A stretch of DNA of 34,039 bases from RGDT01 sp964630925. GTDB lineage: Bacteria > Planctomycetota > Planctomycetia > Gemmatales > Gemmataceae. The DNA lies in assembly GCA_964630925.1 (NCBI GenBank), contig CAZVZK010000108.1, positions 1 through 34,039 on the forward strand, in the 5' to 3' direction. The notes beneath the pieces were generated by a model that had not been told where the DNA came from, searched no databases, and saw only the letters and a program-made list of their open reading frames with translations. Position 1 is the stretch's first letter; the number at the start of each line of letters is the position of its first letter. A program made the translations under genes and the position numbers. Shown here piece after piece: positions 7,845 to 16,132 of this stretch.

Positions 7845-9089
7845 ATGTGGGGGCGGCTGTGGGCGGCGGTGCGTGGGGAGGCGGCGGGCAACCTCATGGG
7901 GCTGCTGGCCTGCACGGCCGTGTCGCAGGCGTGCGGCCTGGGGATCGTGTTGCTGGCGGCGCGGCACCTGGGGCAGGCGGGGCTGGGGATGTTCCTGTTC
8001 GCGCTGACGGTGACGGGGTATCTGGCGCTGTTCGGGGCGGCGGGGGCGGGGCAGGTGCTGATCCGGGAGGTGGCGAAGGACAGGGGCGGGACGGACCGGC
8101 ACGTGACGGCGTACCTGCTGGTGACGGGGGGCGTGGCCCTGGCGGTGACGGCGCTGGGCGGGCTGGTGGTGGCGCTGTTCGGGGCCGGCGAGGAGCGGGC
8201 GCTGTGGGGCTGGCTGCTGGCGGGGAACGTGGCCGGGTCGGTGAGCCTGCTGCCGCTGTTCGACGCGCAGCACCGGCAGGCGCGGGCGGCGGCCGTGGCG
8301 GCGTGCGTGGACGCGGCGACGGTGGCGGCGTGCGCGTGGCTGGCGTGGGCCGGTGCGTTGACGGTGCCGCTGGCGGGGGTGCTGATGGCGGGGAAGTGGG
8401 TGCTGATCTTCGCGGGGCAGTTGGCGGTGTATCACTGGACGGTGCGGCCGCTGCGGTGGGAGCGCGAGGGGGCGGACGTGTGGCTGTTCGCGTGGTCGGG
8501 GGTGAAGCTGGCGGCGGCGTTCGCGCTACTGGTGGTGCCGCTGAACGGCGGGGTGGTGCTGGTGCGGATCTTGCGTACGCCGGAGGAGACGGCGGTGATC
8601 GGGTTGGCGACGCAGGTGGCGGCGGTGTACTTCCTGCTGTGCTGGCAGGCGATCCGGGTGGCGCAGCCGCACATCGCGGGGCCGCACGGCGAGGAGGCGT
8701 GGTTCGTGCGGCGGCTGGTGTTGGGGTTGGGCGGGGTGTTCGTGGGGGGCGGGGTGGCGGTGGTGGGGGGGGCCGCCGTGCTGCTGTGGAGGGTTCTCCC
8801 CCTCTACTGGGGCGCAATAACGCCGACGGTCTTGCTGGTATTGGCTGCGGCAACGGCGTCAGGAGGCCTGGTCGTGGCTGGGTACCTCCTCCGCCAAGGG
8901 AGGGAGCGGCTGGTGGTTGCAGGGCACGTGGCGGGGCTGGGGCTGTACCTGACTGTCGGGTTTTGGCTCACGGGGGTCCTGGGGCTGGGAGGGGTGGTTG
9001 TCACCTCCTTCGCGGCGGCGATCGTTTCCACTGTGGGGTTGACGGTGGCTCTGTTCGCAAAGAGGCAAACCGTCATTGAAGTGGCGTAA
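7845..9089 (+). CDS. Wzx/MATE-like polysaccharide flippase
   Basis: The 414-residue protein is almost wholly hydrophobic, with about 12 predicted helices. Its opening (GEAAGNLMGLLACTAVSQACGLGIVLLAARHLGQAGLGMFLFA) is characteristic of oligosaccharide flippases of the MOP superfamily, which move lipid-linked glycans across the membrane. The start lies four bases after the GT2 stop, with GGGTGAGG overlapping that stop. From the start to about 8790 codons end almost always in G, giving extreme G-richness and a run of eight G at 8765-8772; from about 8790 onward composition and codon use become ordinary while the reading frame continues. That suggests a recombination junction within the gene. Function is supported by the flanking glycosyltransferases. 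Confidence 0.85.
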   Translation: MWGRLWAAVRGEAAGNLMGLLACTAVSQACGLGIVLLAARHLGQAGLGMFLFALTVTGYLALFGAAGAGQVLIREVAKDRGGTDRHVTAYLLVTGGVALAVTALGGLVVALFGAGEERALWGWLLAGNVAGSVSLLPLFDAQHRQARAAAVAACVDAATVAACAWLAWAGALTVPLAGVLMAGKWVLIFAGQLAVYHWTVRPLRWEREGADVWLFAWSGVKLAAAFALLVVPLNGGVVLVRILRTPEETAVIGLATQVAAVYFLLCWQAIRVAQPHIAGPHGEEAWFVRRLVLGLGGVFVGGGVAVVGGAAVLLWRVLPLYWGAITPTVLLVLAAATASGGLVVAGYLLRQGRERLVVAGHVAGLGLYLTVGFWLTGVLGLGGVVVTSFAAAIVSTVGLTVALFAKRQTVIEVA

Positions 9090-9099
9090 GGGGCAGGTC

Positions 9100-9849
9100 A
9101 TGGGGTTATTCCAATCGATCCGGCGTGGGGTCCGTTCGTTGGCCCGTTGGGCGGGTGTCGATCTCGTACCCTACCCTGCGCCCGATTTAGGTCCGTGGGA
9201 AGTCGATTTGCTCCGCAAGGTGGGCCGCTACACCATGACGGAGCAGGATCGCATCATCGCACTCGCACAGGCGACGCGCTATGTGGTTCGGCGGAAGATC
9301 CCCGGATGCATCGTGGAATGCGGTGTCTGGAAGGGCGGCAGCATGATGGCCGTCGCCTACACCCTGATTGACGAGAAAGATACGATTAGAGATCTGTATT
9401 TGTATGACACGTTTGAAGGCATGGTGGCGCCTGGGCAAAATGACAGGTCGTTTGACGGGAGGAGCGCGGAGTCACAACTTGCGGCGGCCTCGAAAGGGAC
9501 CGAGAGGTGGTGTGAGGCGAGTTTGAATGAGGTCCGAGCAAATCTCAGACGTACTGGATATCCGGCTGAACTGATCCACTATGCACAAGGGCCCGTCGAG
9601 GCCACACTGCCGGCCCAGTCACCCCCTGGGCCGATCGCTCTTCTCCGCCTTGATACGGACTGGTATCAATCGACCCTCCACGAGCTAACGCATTTGTTTC
9701 CCTTGCTCCAGCCGGGCGGGATCTTGCTGATCGACGATTACGGCCATTGGGAGGGGGCGAGGAAAGCGACCGACGAATACCTGGCGACCTTGCCACAGGC
9801 CTATCTGCTTCACCGCATCGACTACACCGGCAGGATGCTGGTCAAGTAG
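9100..9849 (+). CDS. TylF/MycF-type sugar O-methyltransferase
   Basis: I choose the ATG preceded by AAGGGGC; an upstream TTG in frame would overlap the flippase. The 249 residues contain the SAM-binding ECGVWKGGS at 73-81, DTFEG at 103-107, and the metal-binding acidic positions LDTDW (184-188) and IDDYGHW (211-217) of the macrocin O-methyltransferase family. Such enzymes methylate sugar hydroxyls, here probably on the glycan made by this locus. GC content and codon use are clearly lower and more even than in the first two thirds of the flippase, consistent with the gene belonging to an acquired segment. Its stop meets the converging minus-strand unit. Confidence 0.88.
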   Translation: MGLFQSIRRGVRSLARWAGVDLVPYPAPDLGPWEVDLLRKVGRYTMTEQDRIIALAQATRYVVRRKIPGCIVECGVWKGGSMMAVAYTLIDEKDTIRDLYLYDTFEGMVAPGQNDRSFDGRSAESQLAAASKGTERWCEASLNEVRANLRRTGYPAELIHYAQGPVEATLPAQSPPGPIALLRLDTDWYQSTLHELTHLFPLLQPGGILLIDDYGHWEGARKATDEYLATLPQAYLLHRIDYTGRMLVK

Positions 9850-10051
9850 GCCTCTGGGTCAGCAACTGGATGAATCTTGAAGCCCACTCCATGGGCGAGG
9901 GAAGAAGTGGTTTGCGCTGGCGGACGAGCCGCAGTTTGGCGAATAGCAACTGATCCAAGACGGCAGCCACTTGCATGTTGGCGGCTGGGCTCGCGTGCCG
10001 AGGTTCTGGTATCACGGCACGGGTCGAGACATCGTGACTTGCCAATACCAT
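9842..10051 (-). CDS. Possible 69-residue ORF coupled to the methyltransferase stop
   Basis: The methyltransferase stop and this ATG overlap as TGATG, an arrangement typical of translational coupling. The frame runs for 69 codons and ends inside the last codons of the converging O-methyltransferase gene (8-bp overlap). The sequence is plausible protein, with an amphipathic Leu-rich segment (VAAVLDQLLFAKLRLVRQRK), but I recognise no family. It may be a real small gene, the remnant of a longer one, or chance. The rest of 9850-10050 shows no terminator with a T-run. Confidence 0.3.
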   Translation of the reverse strand: MVLASHDVSTRAVIPEPRHASPAANMQVAAVLDQLLFAKLRLVRQRKPLLPSPMEWASRFIQLLTQRPT

Positions 10052-11082
10052 CACTGAATTGGCTTTCTGGCGAGAACGACGCCAAGTGATGGGGATCGGA
10101 AGACGTAGTTCTCGACAAGACAATACGGGATCGACGACACCATGACGATAGCTCCGAGTCCCCTCAAGAGAAGTGGGAGCAATCGGCTCTTCCCATAAGC
10201 ATGCGTTAATGCCCCGCCCGGGACCAAGGATAGTGCGAATTGGCCCGCGCAGTTCAAGGCCGAGTCGGGTTGGATTTTCACATCCCGGAAGCCAGCAGAT
10301 CGATACGCTGCAATCATCCCTGCCTGAGTCGGCAGAGAGAGGTGCCGGGGGGCCTCGGTGACCTGGAGCCAACTCGAACCGAGCCAACCGGCCTGGAACG
10401 AGTCAACGAGTGGGACCGCGGCAGCAAGCCACCCTCCCGGCTTTAGTAGCGTGTACATGTTGCGAATCGCAGTGCGCACATCCGGTATGTGCTCAATCAT
10501 ATAATAAGTTGTTATTAAATCAAAGCTTGATGGAGCAAACAGGCCAACCATTCCTGTTACGTCTGAGCAATGAGCAGGTATATGCAACTCCGAGCGGAGA
10601 TACCTGACCACATCCTCCTGAACATCCATACCCGCCACGTCGAACCCTCTGTTGCGGAACTCAACTAGTCGCAGTCCGCGCCCACAACCGATGTCAAGCA
10701 GTCGCTTGCCGGCACCACTCCTCCATCCGCAAGCCCTCATCACCCCGTGTACCTGAGCGCTGTACTGGGGGCGGAATACGAGGTTGTACTCCAGCCAAGT
10801 GAGTACTTGTCGCAATTTGCCTTGTCCGCTTGTTTCCAATGTGAAGCTATATACCGGTGGGTAGAAATCTGGAAGTTGACTGGTAGTTGGAAGTGGGTCA
10901 AGTACTGCTGAGCCGCATTTGACGCAGCGGACAAATGCCCGCACGCCTGGGACGAAGCCCAATCGGTCCTGAACACCGGAATAGAGGGGCTCGGTAACGG
11001 TGCCCGCACAATACAAGCAAATCGGGCTCTCGCCCTGTCCGTGGGTTTCAGTTGTGCCCTGTGGAGTTGTTGTGGGTGACAT
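10051..11082 (-). CDS. SAM-dependent methyltransferase with N-terminal zinc ribbon
   Basis: The chosen ATG (MSPTTTPQ) gives 343 residues; a TTG 26 codons upstream also opens the frame, and neither has a strong ribosome site. The N-terminus has paired CxxC motifs (CLYCAG and CVKCGS) as in zinc-ribbon methyltransferases of surface-glycan clusters. The class I core follows: LLDIGCGRGLRLVEF (motif I), AGMDVQEDVV, SFDLITTYYMIEHIPD and LLKPGGWLAAAVP. The C-terminus has a hydrophobic stretch. It is the last recognisable gene of a minus-strand glycan unit and has the lowest GC of the region, supporting lateral acquisition. The acceptor is unknown, probably a sugar or lipid-linked glycan. Confidence 0.85.
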   Translation of the reverse strand: MSPTTTPQGTTETHGQGESPICLYCAGTVTEPLYSGVQDRLGFVPGVRAFVRCVKCGSAVLDPLPTTSQLPDFYPPVYSFTLETSGQGKLRQVLTWLEYNLVFRPQYSAQVHGVMRACGWRSGAGKRLLDIGCGRGLRLVEFRNRGFDVAGMDVQEDVVRYLRSELHIPAHCSDVTGMVGLFAPSSFDLITTYYMIEHIPDVRTAIRNMYTLLKPGGWLAAAVPLVDSFQAGWLGSSWLQVTEAPRHLSLPTQAGMIAAYRSAGFRDVKIQPDSALNCAGQFALSLVPGGALTHAYGKSRLLPLLLRGLGAIVMVSSIPYCLVENYVFRSPSLGVVLARKPIQ

Positions 11083-11181
11083 TTTGAATAGATCCGTTCC
11101 GGGAGTGGGACACAAAAACGAATGCTCGGGCTTGAAGGCTGGTACGTTGCGTGCTGGCAAGTGATCCGAGTGCCTGAACGA

Positions 11182-12285
11182 TTACCGCCGCCCAAAGAGC
11201 CGAACTAATTGTGCCCCCCAAGAATCTTGCGAAGGGAAAAACTCATCCTGCCGAGAAGCCCTCTTCATTCCCAATCCCATCGCGCGATGAATCGACTCTT
11301 GTATTGACTTCGGGCTCCGTCTGCAAAAAAAGAGTAGCGGCAACTGTCGGTACGGTTCGAATCCGGGGTCGTATCCGAGAACGACCGGCAGCCCGCAGCT
11401 CGTCGCCTCTTGAACGACCAGCGGGAAACCTTCCCTTACGTCGGCCGGGAGGGCAAGAACATCGGCGGCCTGATACAGGCGCACAACGTCTCTTTGAGGG
11501 CGGGGCGGCAAGTACTCGATTCCAGGTCGAGGCATTGGCCCGAGGATTGAAGTATCGCCAGGCCCGCAGAAGACCAGATCGAACGTGGGATCGGCGCTCT
11601 CCAGGAGCAGCGGGACGCCCTTGGCGGCGATGAGGCGGCCGACGAACAGGACCTTTGGCCTGTCGGCGGGCCAGCCCAGCTCGCGGCGGAGATTGCCGCG
11701 TTCCTCGGCACTCACCGGGTGGAACAGGACACGGTCCACGGGGTTAGGGAGGAACTCCACGGGGCGGCCGGACAGGCGTTTCAGGTCGCCGCTGACGCGG
11801 CTGTTGTACGAGACGCGTGTCGTGGCCAGCCAGGCGGTCATTCTTCCCACCGTCTCGGCCCCAAGGCGGGCAAGGAAGGTCACAAGTGCGGAAGAGAACC
11901 GTTGGATGCCACCGTGGTCCGTCAAGACGCATGGCTTCCCCCGGAGGTGAGCCAGCAAGGCGGACAGCGCCGAATTCTGGAACATGAAACCGTGCGCGTG
12001 GACGGCATCGCACCAGTCGATGCCCCGCCACAAGGCGGACAGCAGCCGAGGGCCGAACAGGGGATACGGCACGCCGAATCGACGCTCGAGTACGTGCCAG
12101 GCGGGGACCCGCTCGACACGCACTGTGGGAGGATATGCGGGATCATGGCCGGCCCCGCCCCCGTCGCTGGTGAGCAGCAACACCTCATGCCCGAGGGCGG
12201 CCAACCCCCGCACTTCAAGATCGACAAGGTTCTCCACGCCACCGACATGCGGTAACGCGAGATGAGAGACCACCAGGATTCTCAT
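11182..12285 (-). CDS. GT4-family glycosyltransferase (GT-B fold)
   Basis: The 367-residue protein starts MRILVVSHLALPHVGGVENLV, the glycine-rich first loop of GT4 enzymes, and contains DAVHAHGF, VEFLPNPVDRVLFHP, KVLFVGRLIAAKGVPLLLE and the EX7E motif at Glu285 and Glu293 (REGFPLVVQEA). These retaining enzymes add sugars from nucleotide donors to lipid-linked acceptors on the cytoplasmic face. Twelve bases separate it from the upstream methyltransferase stop, so they are co-transcribed. The C-terminal 30 residues are less conserved. Donor and linkage cannot be predicted. Confidence 0.92.
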   Translation of the reverse strand: MRILVVSHLALPHVGGVENLVDLEVRGLAALGHEVLLLTSDGGGAGHDPAYPPTVRVERVPAWHVLERRFGVPYPLFGPRLLSALWRGIDWCDAVHAHGFMFQNSALSALLAHLRGKPCVLTDHGGIQRFSSALVTFLARLGAETVGRMTAWLATTRVSYNSRVSGDLKRLSGRPVEFLPNPVDRVLFHPVSAEERGNLRRELGWPADRPKVLFVGRLIAAKGVPLLLESADPTFDLVFCGPGDTSILGPMPRPGIEYLPPRPQRDVVRLYQAADVLALPADVREGFPLVVQEATSCGLPVVLGYDPGFEPYRQLPLLFFCRRSPKSIQESIHRAMGLGMKRASRQDEFFPSQDSWGAQLVRLFGRR

Positions 12286-12297
12286 CGCCGCTCCGAA

Positions 12298-12969
12298 CTA
12301 CTGTTTTTGCAGAACGATGCAGGTCTGGGTGAATGTCTTCCAGGTCCAAGGGAGCCATTGCCAAAGTGATAACCCGTCCTGCGTCTGGTGTACGGCCTGT
12401 TCTCGGCGGCGATACAGCATCCGGAATGTCATGGACGGGTCAGCCGCCACGCGGGCGGCGAGGTAAGTCAGGAGGTTTCCACACTCGACGACCTGGCTCG
12501 TGACGAGTCGAGTGCCTGGGAACAAGTCAGCCAACTCGCGGGGGGTCGGGCGGTACATCGTATCAATCGGGTCCGGGTGATACGGGAAACTGAATGGGCA
12601 CGAGACGAACAAATAGCCGCCGGGCTCGACGGCAGCAAGGACCCCGTGGACGATCGGCTCGCGCACCTGCAAGTGTTCCAGCAGGTTGTTGCACATGACA
12701 GAGCGGAAACGCCGTGAAGCCAGATCCGCCACGAATACGGGGTCCGTCAGGTCGCCGACCAGATCGACTCCGGGGGCGGAGCGCAAGTCCGTGTGGACAA
12801 CGGGCAGCCGACGCCGCCTGGCGCGGGCGAAGAGATGGCGGTCGATCCAGGGCTGCTCCCGAACGCGGAACGCCTCGGTGTGGCTGCCGACATTCAGCAT
12901 CGGGTAGAGAGCAGCGTCCCCCATGTTCGCGAACTGCCTTGCGAACCAACGGGCCTCCGCAAGCAACAT
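12298..12969 (-). CDS. Class I SAM-dependent methyltransferase
   Basis: The 223-residue protein begins at an ATG preceded by GAGGAGAG. A Rossmann-type methyltransferase core can be followed from YPMLNVGSHTEAF through HTDLRSAPGVDLVGDLTD, the post-core CNNLLEHLQV and GVLAAVEPGGYLFVSCPFSFPYHPDPIDTMYRP. The glycine-rich motif I is reduced to LNVGS, as in many glycan-cluster methyltransferases. It lies 49 bp after the DUF2304 gene and 12 bp before the GT4 gene. It probably modifies a sugar of the same glycan; the target is not known. Confidence 0.8.
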   Translation of the reverse strand: MLLAEARWFARQFANMGDAALYPMLNVGSHTEAFRVREQPWIDRHLFARARRRRLPVVHTDLRSAPGVDLVGDLTDPVFVADLASRRFRSVMCNNLLEHLQVREPIVHGVLAAVEPGGYLFVSCPFSFPYHPDPIDTMYRPTPRELADLFPGTRLVTSQVVECGNLLTYLAARVAADPSMTFRMLYRRREQAVHQTQDGLSLWQWLPWTWKTFTQTCIVLQKQ

Positions 12970-13018
12970 CGAACTGTCTCTCCTCGCTACAAGGAAGCAT
13001 CACGGGCCGCAGAAACGC

Positions 13019-13357
13019 TCATGCCTGCTTCTTCGCCTCGCTGATCGCGATGTGGCGCACGAGGTCGGTCAGCTGCCGCTCCAGCCGCACCGAGCGCGAG
13101 TAGAAGTAGAAGCTGACCCCCAGGAAGGCCAGGACGAACAGGTACAGCACCAGGTCCGTGCCGCGGTCCACCCCGGCCAGCCTGGCGGCCCACACCGTCA
13201 GGCCCGGATTCCAGATGGCCAGGCCGGCCAGCAGCCACACGGCGGCGCGGAGCAGGCGGTCGGCCCGAAACAGGGGCCGGCGGAACAGCAGGCGGGCCAC
13301 CTCCATCAGGAAGAGCAGCGCGAAGACGGGCACCGTGACCCACTGGAAGGCCGTCAT
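13019..13357 (-). CDS. DUF2304 membrane protein
   Basis: The 112 residues hold three hydrophobic segments (about 5-21, 32-50 and 65-85) followed by a basic amphipathic helix (YFYSRSVRLERQLTDLVRHIAI), the signature of DUF2304. Members of this family are usually encoded next to a GT2 enzyme, as here: the start overlaps the GT2 stop by four bases. A role as membrane anchor or partner of that glycosyltransferase is inferred from this habit, not demonstrated. Confidence 0.85.
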   Translation of the reverse strand: MTAFQWVTVPVFALLFLMEVARLLFRRPLFRADRLLRAAVWLLAGLAIWNPGLTVWAARLAGVDRGTDLVLYLFVLAFLGVSFYFYSRSVRLERQLTDLVRHIAISEAKKQA

Positions 13358-14046
13358 TTCACCATCCTCCCCATGAGGAGCTGCCCGACGATGCGGAGGG
13401 CGTTCCAGCTGCTCTGGCCCTTGGCGAGGGTGTCGTCGGTGTAGCGGATGGTCACGGGCACCTCCACGAACTTCAGGCCGTGGGCCTGGATCTCGTCGTA
13501 GATCTCGGAGGCGTGGGCCATGCGGTTCTGGCGCAGGCGGATCATCTCGGCGGCCTTGCGGGACAGGGCACGGAAGCCGTTGTGCGTGTCGGTGACGCTG
13601 ACGCCGGACACCAGCCGGGTGAACAGGACGCCGCCCTTGAGGATCAGCCAGCGGGAGAAGGGGACGTTCTCGGCCTTGCCGAGGAAGCGCGAGCCGAGGG
13701 CGAGGTCGGCCTCGCCGGCCAGCACGGGGCGGATGACGCGGGGGATCTCGTCGGCCTGGTGCTGGCCGTCGGCGTCGAAGGTGACGATGACGGCGGCGCC
13801 TTTCTTGAGGGCGAACTGGATGCCGGTCTGCAACGCGGCGCCCTGGCCGAGGTTGATGACGTGGCGGAGTGTCCAGGCGCCGGCGTCGAGGGCGTGCTGG
13901 TAGGTGTCGTCACGCGAGCCGTCGTCGGTGACGACGATGTTGGTGTAGCCGCACTCGCGCAGGCCGCGGAGGGTGGCGGCGATGCGCGGCCCCTCGTTGT
14001 AGGCGGCGATCACGATCCAGACGTCGGCCTCGGGCGCGTCGCTCAT
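13354..14046 (-). CDS. GT2 glycosyltransferase, polyprenol-phosphate sugar synthase-like
   Basis: The 230 residues show the GT-A pattern VWIVIAAYNEGPRIAATL, VVTDDGSRDDT, NLGQGAALQTGIQFAL, FDADGQHQADEIP and GSRFLG, with a later THNGFRALSRKA segment. This is the group making polyprenyl-phosphate glucose or mannose. No C-terminal membrane helices are present; the coupled DUF2304 protein may supply them. It is the first gene of the minus-strand glycan unit. Unlike the plus-strand GT2 at 7109, its synonymous sites are C-ended. The RBS is weak. Confidence 0.9.
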   Translation of the reverse strand: MSDAPEADVWIVIAAYNEGPRIAATLRGLRECGYTNIVVTDDGSRDDTYQHALDAGAWTLRHVINLGQGAALQTGIQFALKKGAAVIVTFDADGQHQADEIPRVIRPVLAGEADLALGSRFLGKAENVPFSRWLILKGGVLFTRLVSGVSVTDTHNGFRALSRKAAEMIRLRQNRMAHASEIYDEIQAHGLKFVEVPVTIRYTDDTLAKGQSSWNALRIVGQLLMGRMVK

Positions 14047-14155
14047 GGCTTCTGCGCGCTGTCTCGGCGTGGACAGGCAATCTGTTTCCCCCTATCTTAC
14101 TCGCACATCCCCCCGAAGCCAGGACAAAATCCTCCACGATCCCACCGGACCGACC
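14047..14155. promoter_or_regulatory. Divergent promoter region between GT2 and TMTC-like genes
   Basis: This 109-bp gap separates two divergent units. On the minus strand TAAGAT (complement of 14094-14099) is a fair -10 for the GT2 unit, but the only good -35 candidate, TTGTCC, is 22 bases away, which is too far. No clear plus-strand promoter is visible. The short gap implies close or overlapping control of both units. Confidence 0.35.
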
Positions 14156-16132
14156 ATGACCGGCCAGCCCGAAGACCCCCCGCGCACCTGGCCAGCCGTC
14201 GCCCTCCTGCTGCTGGCCGGGTTGTTCGCTTACTGCAACTGTTTCACCAAGGCATTCGTCTTCGACGACGGCATCTGGATCCTGACCAACTCGGCCCTGG
14301 AGGACCCCGTCGCTTTCATGCGGAGCGAGTGGGCCTATACTCGCCCCCTCATCTCCTGGTCGCTGCTCCTCAACTACCAGCTGGGCGGCCTCCACCCGTT
14401 CGGCTACCACCTCCTCAACGTGGCCATCCACCTCACGGCAGGCGTCCTCCTCTTCGCCGTCATCCGCCGGGCCGTGGCGGGCCCCTGGCCGGAGGCGGCC
14501 CTCGACATCGCCTTCGCGGCCTCCCTCCTGTGGCTCGTCCACCCCTTGCAGACGCAGAGCGTCACCTACATCATCCAGCGGTGCGAGTCGATGATGGGGA
14601 TGTTCTTCCTCCTCTCCGTCTATTGCGCCCTGCGCGGCCTCGACTCCGCACGCCCCCGGACCTGGCACCTCGGTGCCGTCCTGTCGGCCCTCGCCAGCGG
14701 CTCGTGCAAGGAGGTCGCCCCCGCCATCCCCCTCGTCGTCCTCGCGTACGACTGGGTCTTCGTGCCGGGGCCCTTCCTCCCCACGCTGCGGCGCCGATGG
14801 CCGCTGTACCTCGGCCTGTTCGCCGCCACCTGGGGCGTCCTCATCGGCCTGAACCTGCTGCCGTCCTCGACGCCGGTCTCCGCCGGGTTCGCCTACAAGG
14901 GCATCTCCTCCCGAGATTACCTGTTCACCCAGCCCGGTGTCCTCCTCCACTACCTCCGCCTGAGCGTCTGGCCGTACCCCCAGGCCCTCGACTATATCGG
15001 CTGGCCCCTCGCGAAGTCCCCCGCCGAATGGGCGCCCCAGGGCCTGGCCATCGTGGCGTTGCTGGTCTTCACGTTCTGGGCCCTGTGGCGGCGGTGGTGG
15101 CCCGGCTTCCTCGGCGCCTGGTTCTTCTTCATCCTCGGCCCGACCTCCAGCATCGTCCCCATCGCCGACGTGGCGTTCGAACACCGAATGTACCTGTCCC
15201 TCGCCTCGTTGACCGTGCTGGCCGCCGTCGCCGGCCGCGCCCTCCTCCCCCCCGGGTATCGCGAGATGGCCCTGATCGTGGTGGCCGCGGCGCTGACGGC
15301 GGCCACCCTCCTCCGCAACGAGGCCTACCGCGCCGCCTACGACCTCTGGGTCGATAACGCCCGCGTGACGCCGCGGAATACCCGTGTCCTGACCAACGTC
15401 GCCGCCGAGGCGCGGCAGCTCGGCCGGCTCGACGAGGCGCTCCGCTGGCTCGACGAGGCCGAGCGGGTCAACCCGAACGACCGGTGGCTGCCCCGGCAGC
15501 GCGGGCTCGTCTACCTGCACCTGGGCCGATTCGCCGAGGCGGCCGCCGGGGCTGACCTCGCCCGTGATCGGGCCCGCTATCACACCCAGACGCAGGCCGC
15601 CATCCGCCGTCTGTCCGGCCAGGCCGCCCTGCTCATGGGGCCGCACGGACTGCCCGCCGCGGAGGAGGCGTTCCGCGAGGCCGTCCGCCTGACCCCGCTC
15701 GACCCCCGCCTCCGCCTCCCGCTGGCGCTCACCCTGGCCGCCCGCGGACAGGCCGACGAGGCCGAGACGCATCGGGCCGAGGCGGTCCGCCTTGAGCCCG
15801 GCATCGCCGAAGTCCACGAGCGGGCATCCCGCCTGTCCTCGTTGGCCAGGCCGCCTGAGGACGCCGGCCGTTTGCGTTCCGTCCGGGCCACGGCCATCCT
15901 CGACGCCCGCCTCGCCGTCCTGGCCACCCGTGAGCGGGAGGCCCGGCCCCTCGACACCCTGGGCATCGCCCTGGCCGCCGACGGCCGCTTCAAGGAGGCC
16001 GCCGACGCCGCCGCCAGGGCCATCGCCCTGTCCCCCGCCGACGCCGGCGTGGCCCTGCGTCTGGGCCTCTACCGCCAGGGCAAGCCGTACACCAGGGAGA
16101 ACGCCCGCGCCGCGGGGGGGAAGAAGCCATGA
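14156..16132 (+). CDS. TMTC-like polytopic GT-C protein with C-terminal TPRs
   Basis: The ATG beginning MTGQPEDPPRTW is chosen because the first membrane segment follows directly; the longer frame runs back into the promoter region. The protein has 658 residues. Residues 10-390 contain about nine hydrophobic helices, with the acidic pair Asp37-Asp38 (AFVFDDGIWILTN) in the first exterior loop and HPFGYHLLNVAIH after it, as in TMTC/GT-C mannosyltransferases that use polyprenyl-phosphate sugars. Residues 395-640 carry TPR-like units (GRLDEALRWLDEAERVNPND, GRFAEAAAGADLA and others). It could use the lipid-linked sugar from a GT2 of this locus; that is inference. Its stop overlaps the next start as ATGA. 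Confidence 0.82.
   Translation: MTGQPEDPPRTWPAVALLLLAGLFAYCNCFTKAFVFDDGIWILTNSALEDPVAFMRSEWAYTRPLISWSLLLNYQLGGLHPFGYHLLNVAIHLTAGVLLFAVIRRAVAGPWPEAALDIAFAASLLWLVHPLQTQSVTYIIQRCESMMGMFFLLSVYCALRGLDSARPRTWHLGAVLSALASGSCKEVAPAIPLVVLAYDWVFVPGPFLPTLRRRWPLYLGLFAATWGVLIGLNLLPSSTPVSAGFAYKGISSRDYLFTQPGVLLHYLRLSVWPYPQALDYIGWPLAKSPAEWAPQGLAIVALLVFTFWALWRRWWPGFLGAWFFFILGPTSSIVPIADVAFEHRMYLSLASLTVLAAVAGRALLPPGYREMALIVVAAALTAATLLRNEAYRAAYDLWVDNARVTPRNTRVLTNVAAEARQLGRLDEALRWLDEAERVNPNDRWLPRQRGLVYLHLGRFAEAAAGADLARDRARYHTQTQAAIRRLSGQAALLMGPHGLPAAEEAFREAVRLTPLDPRLRLPLALTLAARGQADEAETHRAEAVRLEPGIAEVHERASRLSSLARPPEDAGRLRSVRATAILDARLAVLATREREARPLDTLGIALAADGRFKEAADAAARAIALSPADAGVALRLGLYRQGKPYTRENARAAGGKKP

Noticed and set aside
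8760..8830. Frameshift in the flippase at the poly-G run
   Set aside because: The frame is continuous and the total length and helix pattern are normal for the family.
13910..15817. 635-codon minus-strand frame opposite the TMTC-like gene
   Set aside because: Gly/Glu/Arg-rich shadow caused by high GC; no motif, and it crosses the divergent promoter.
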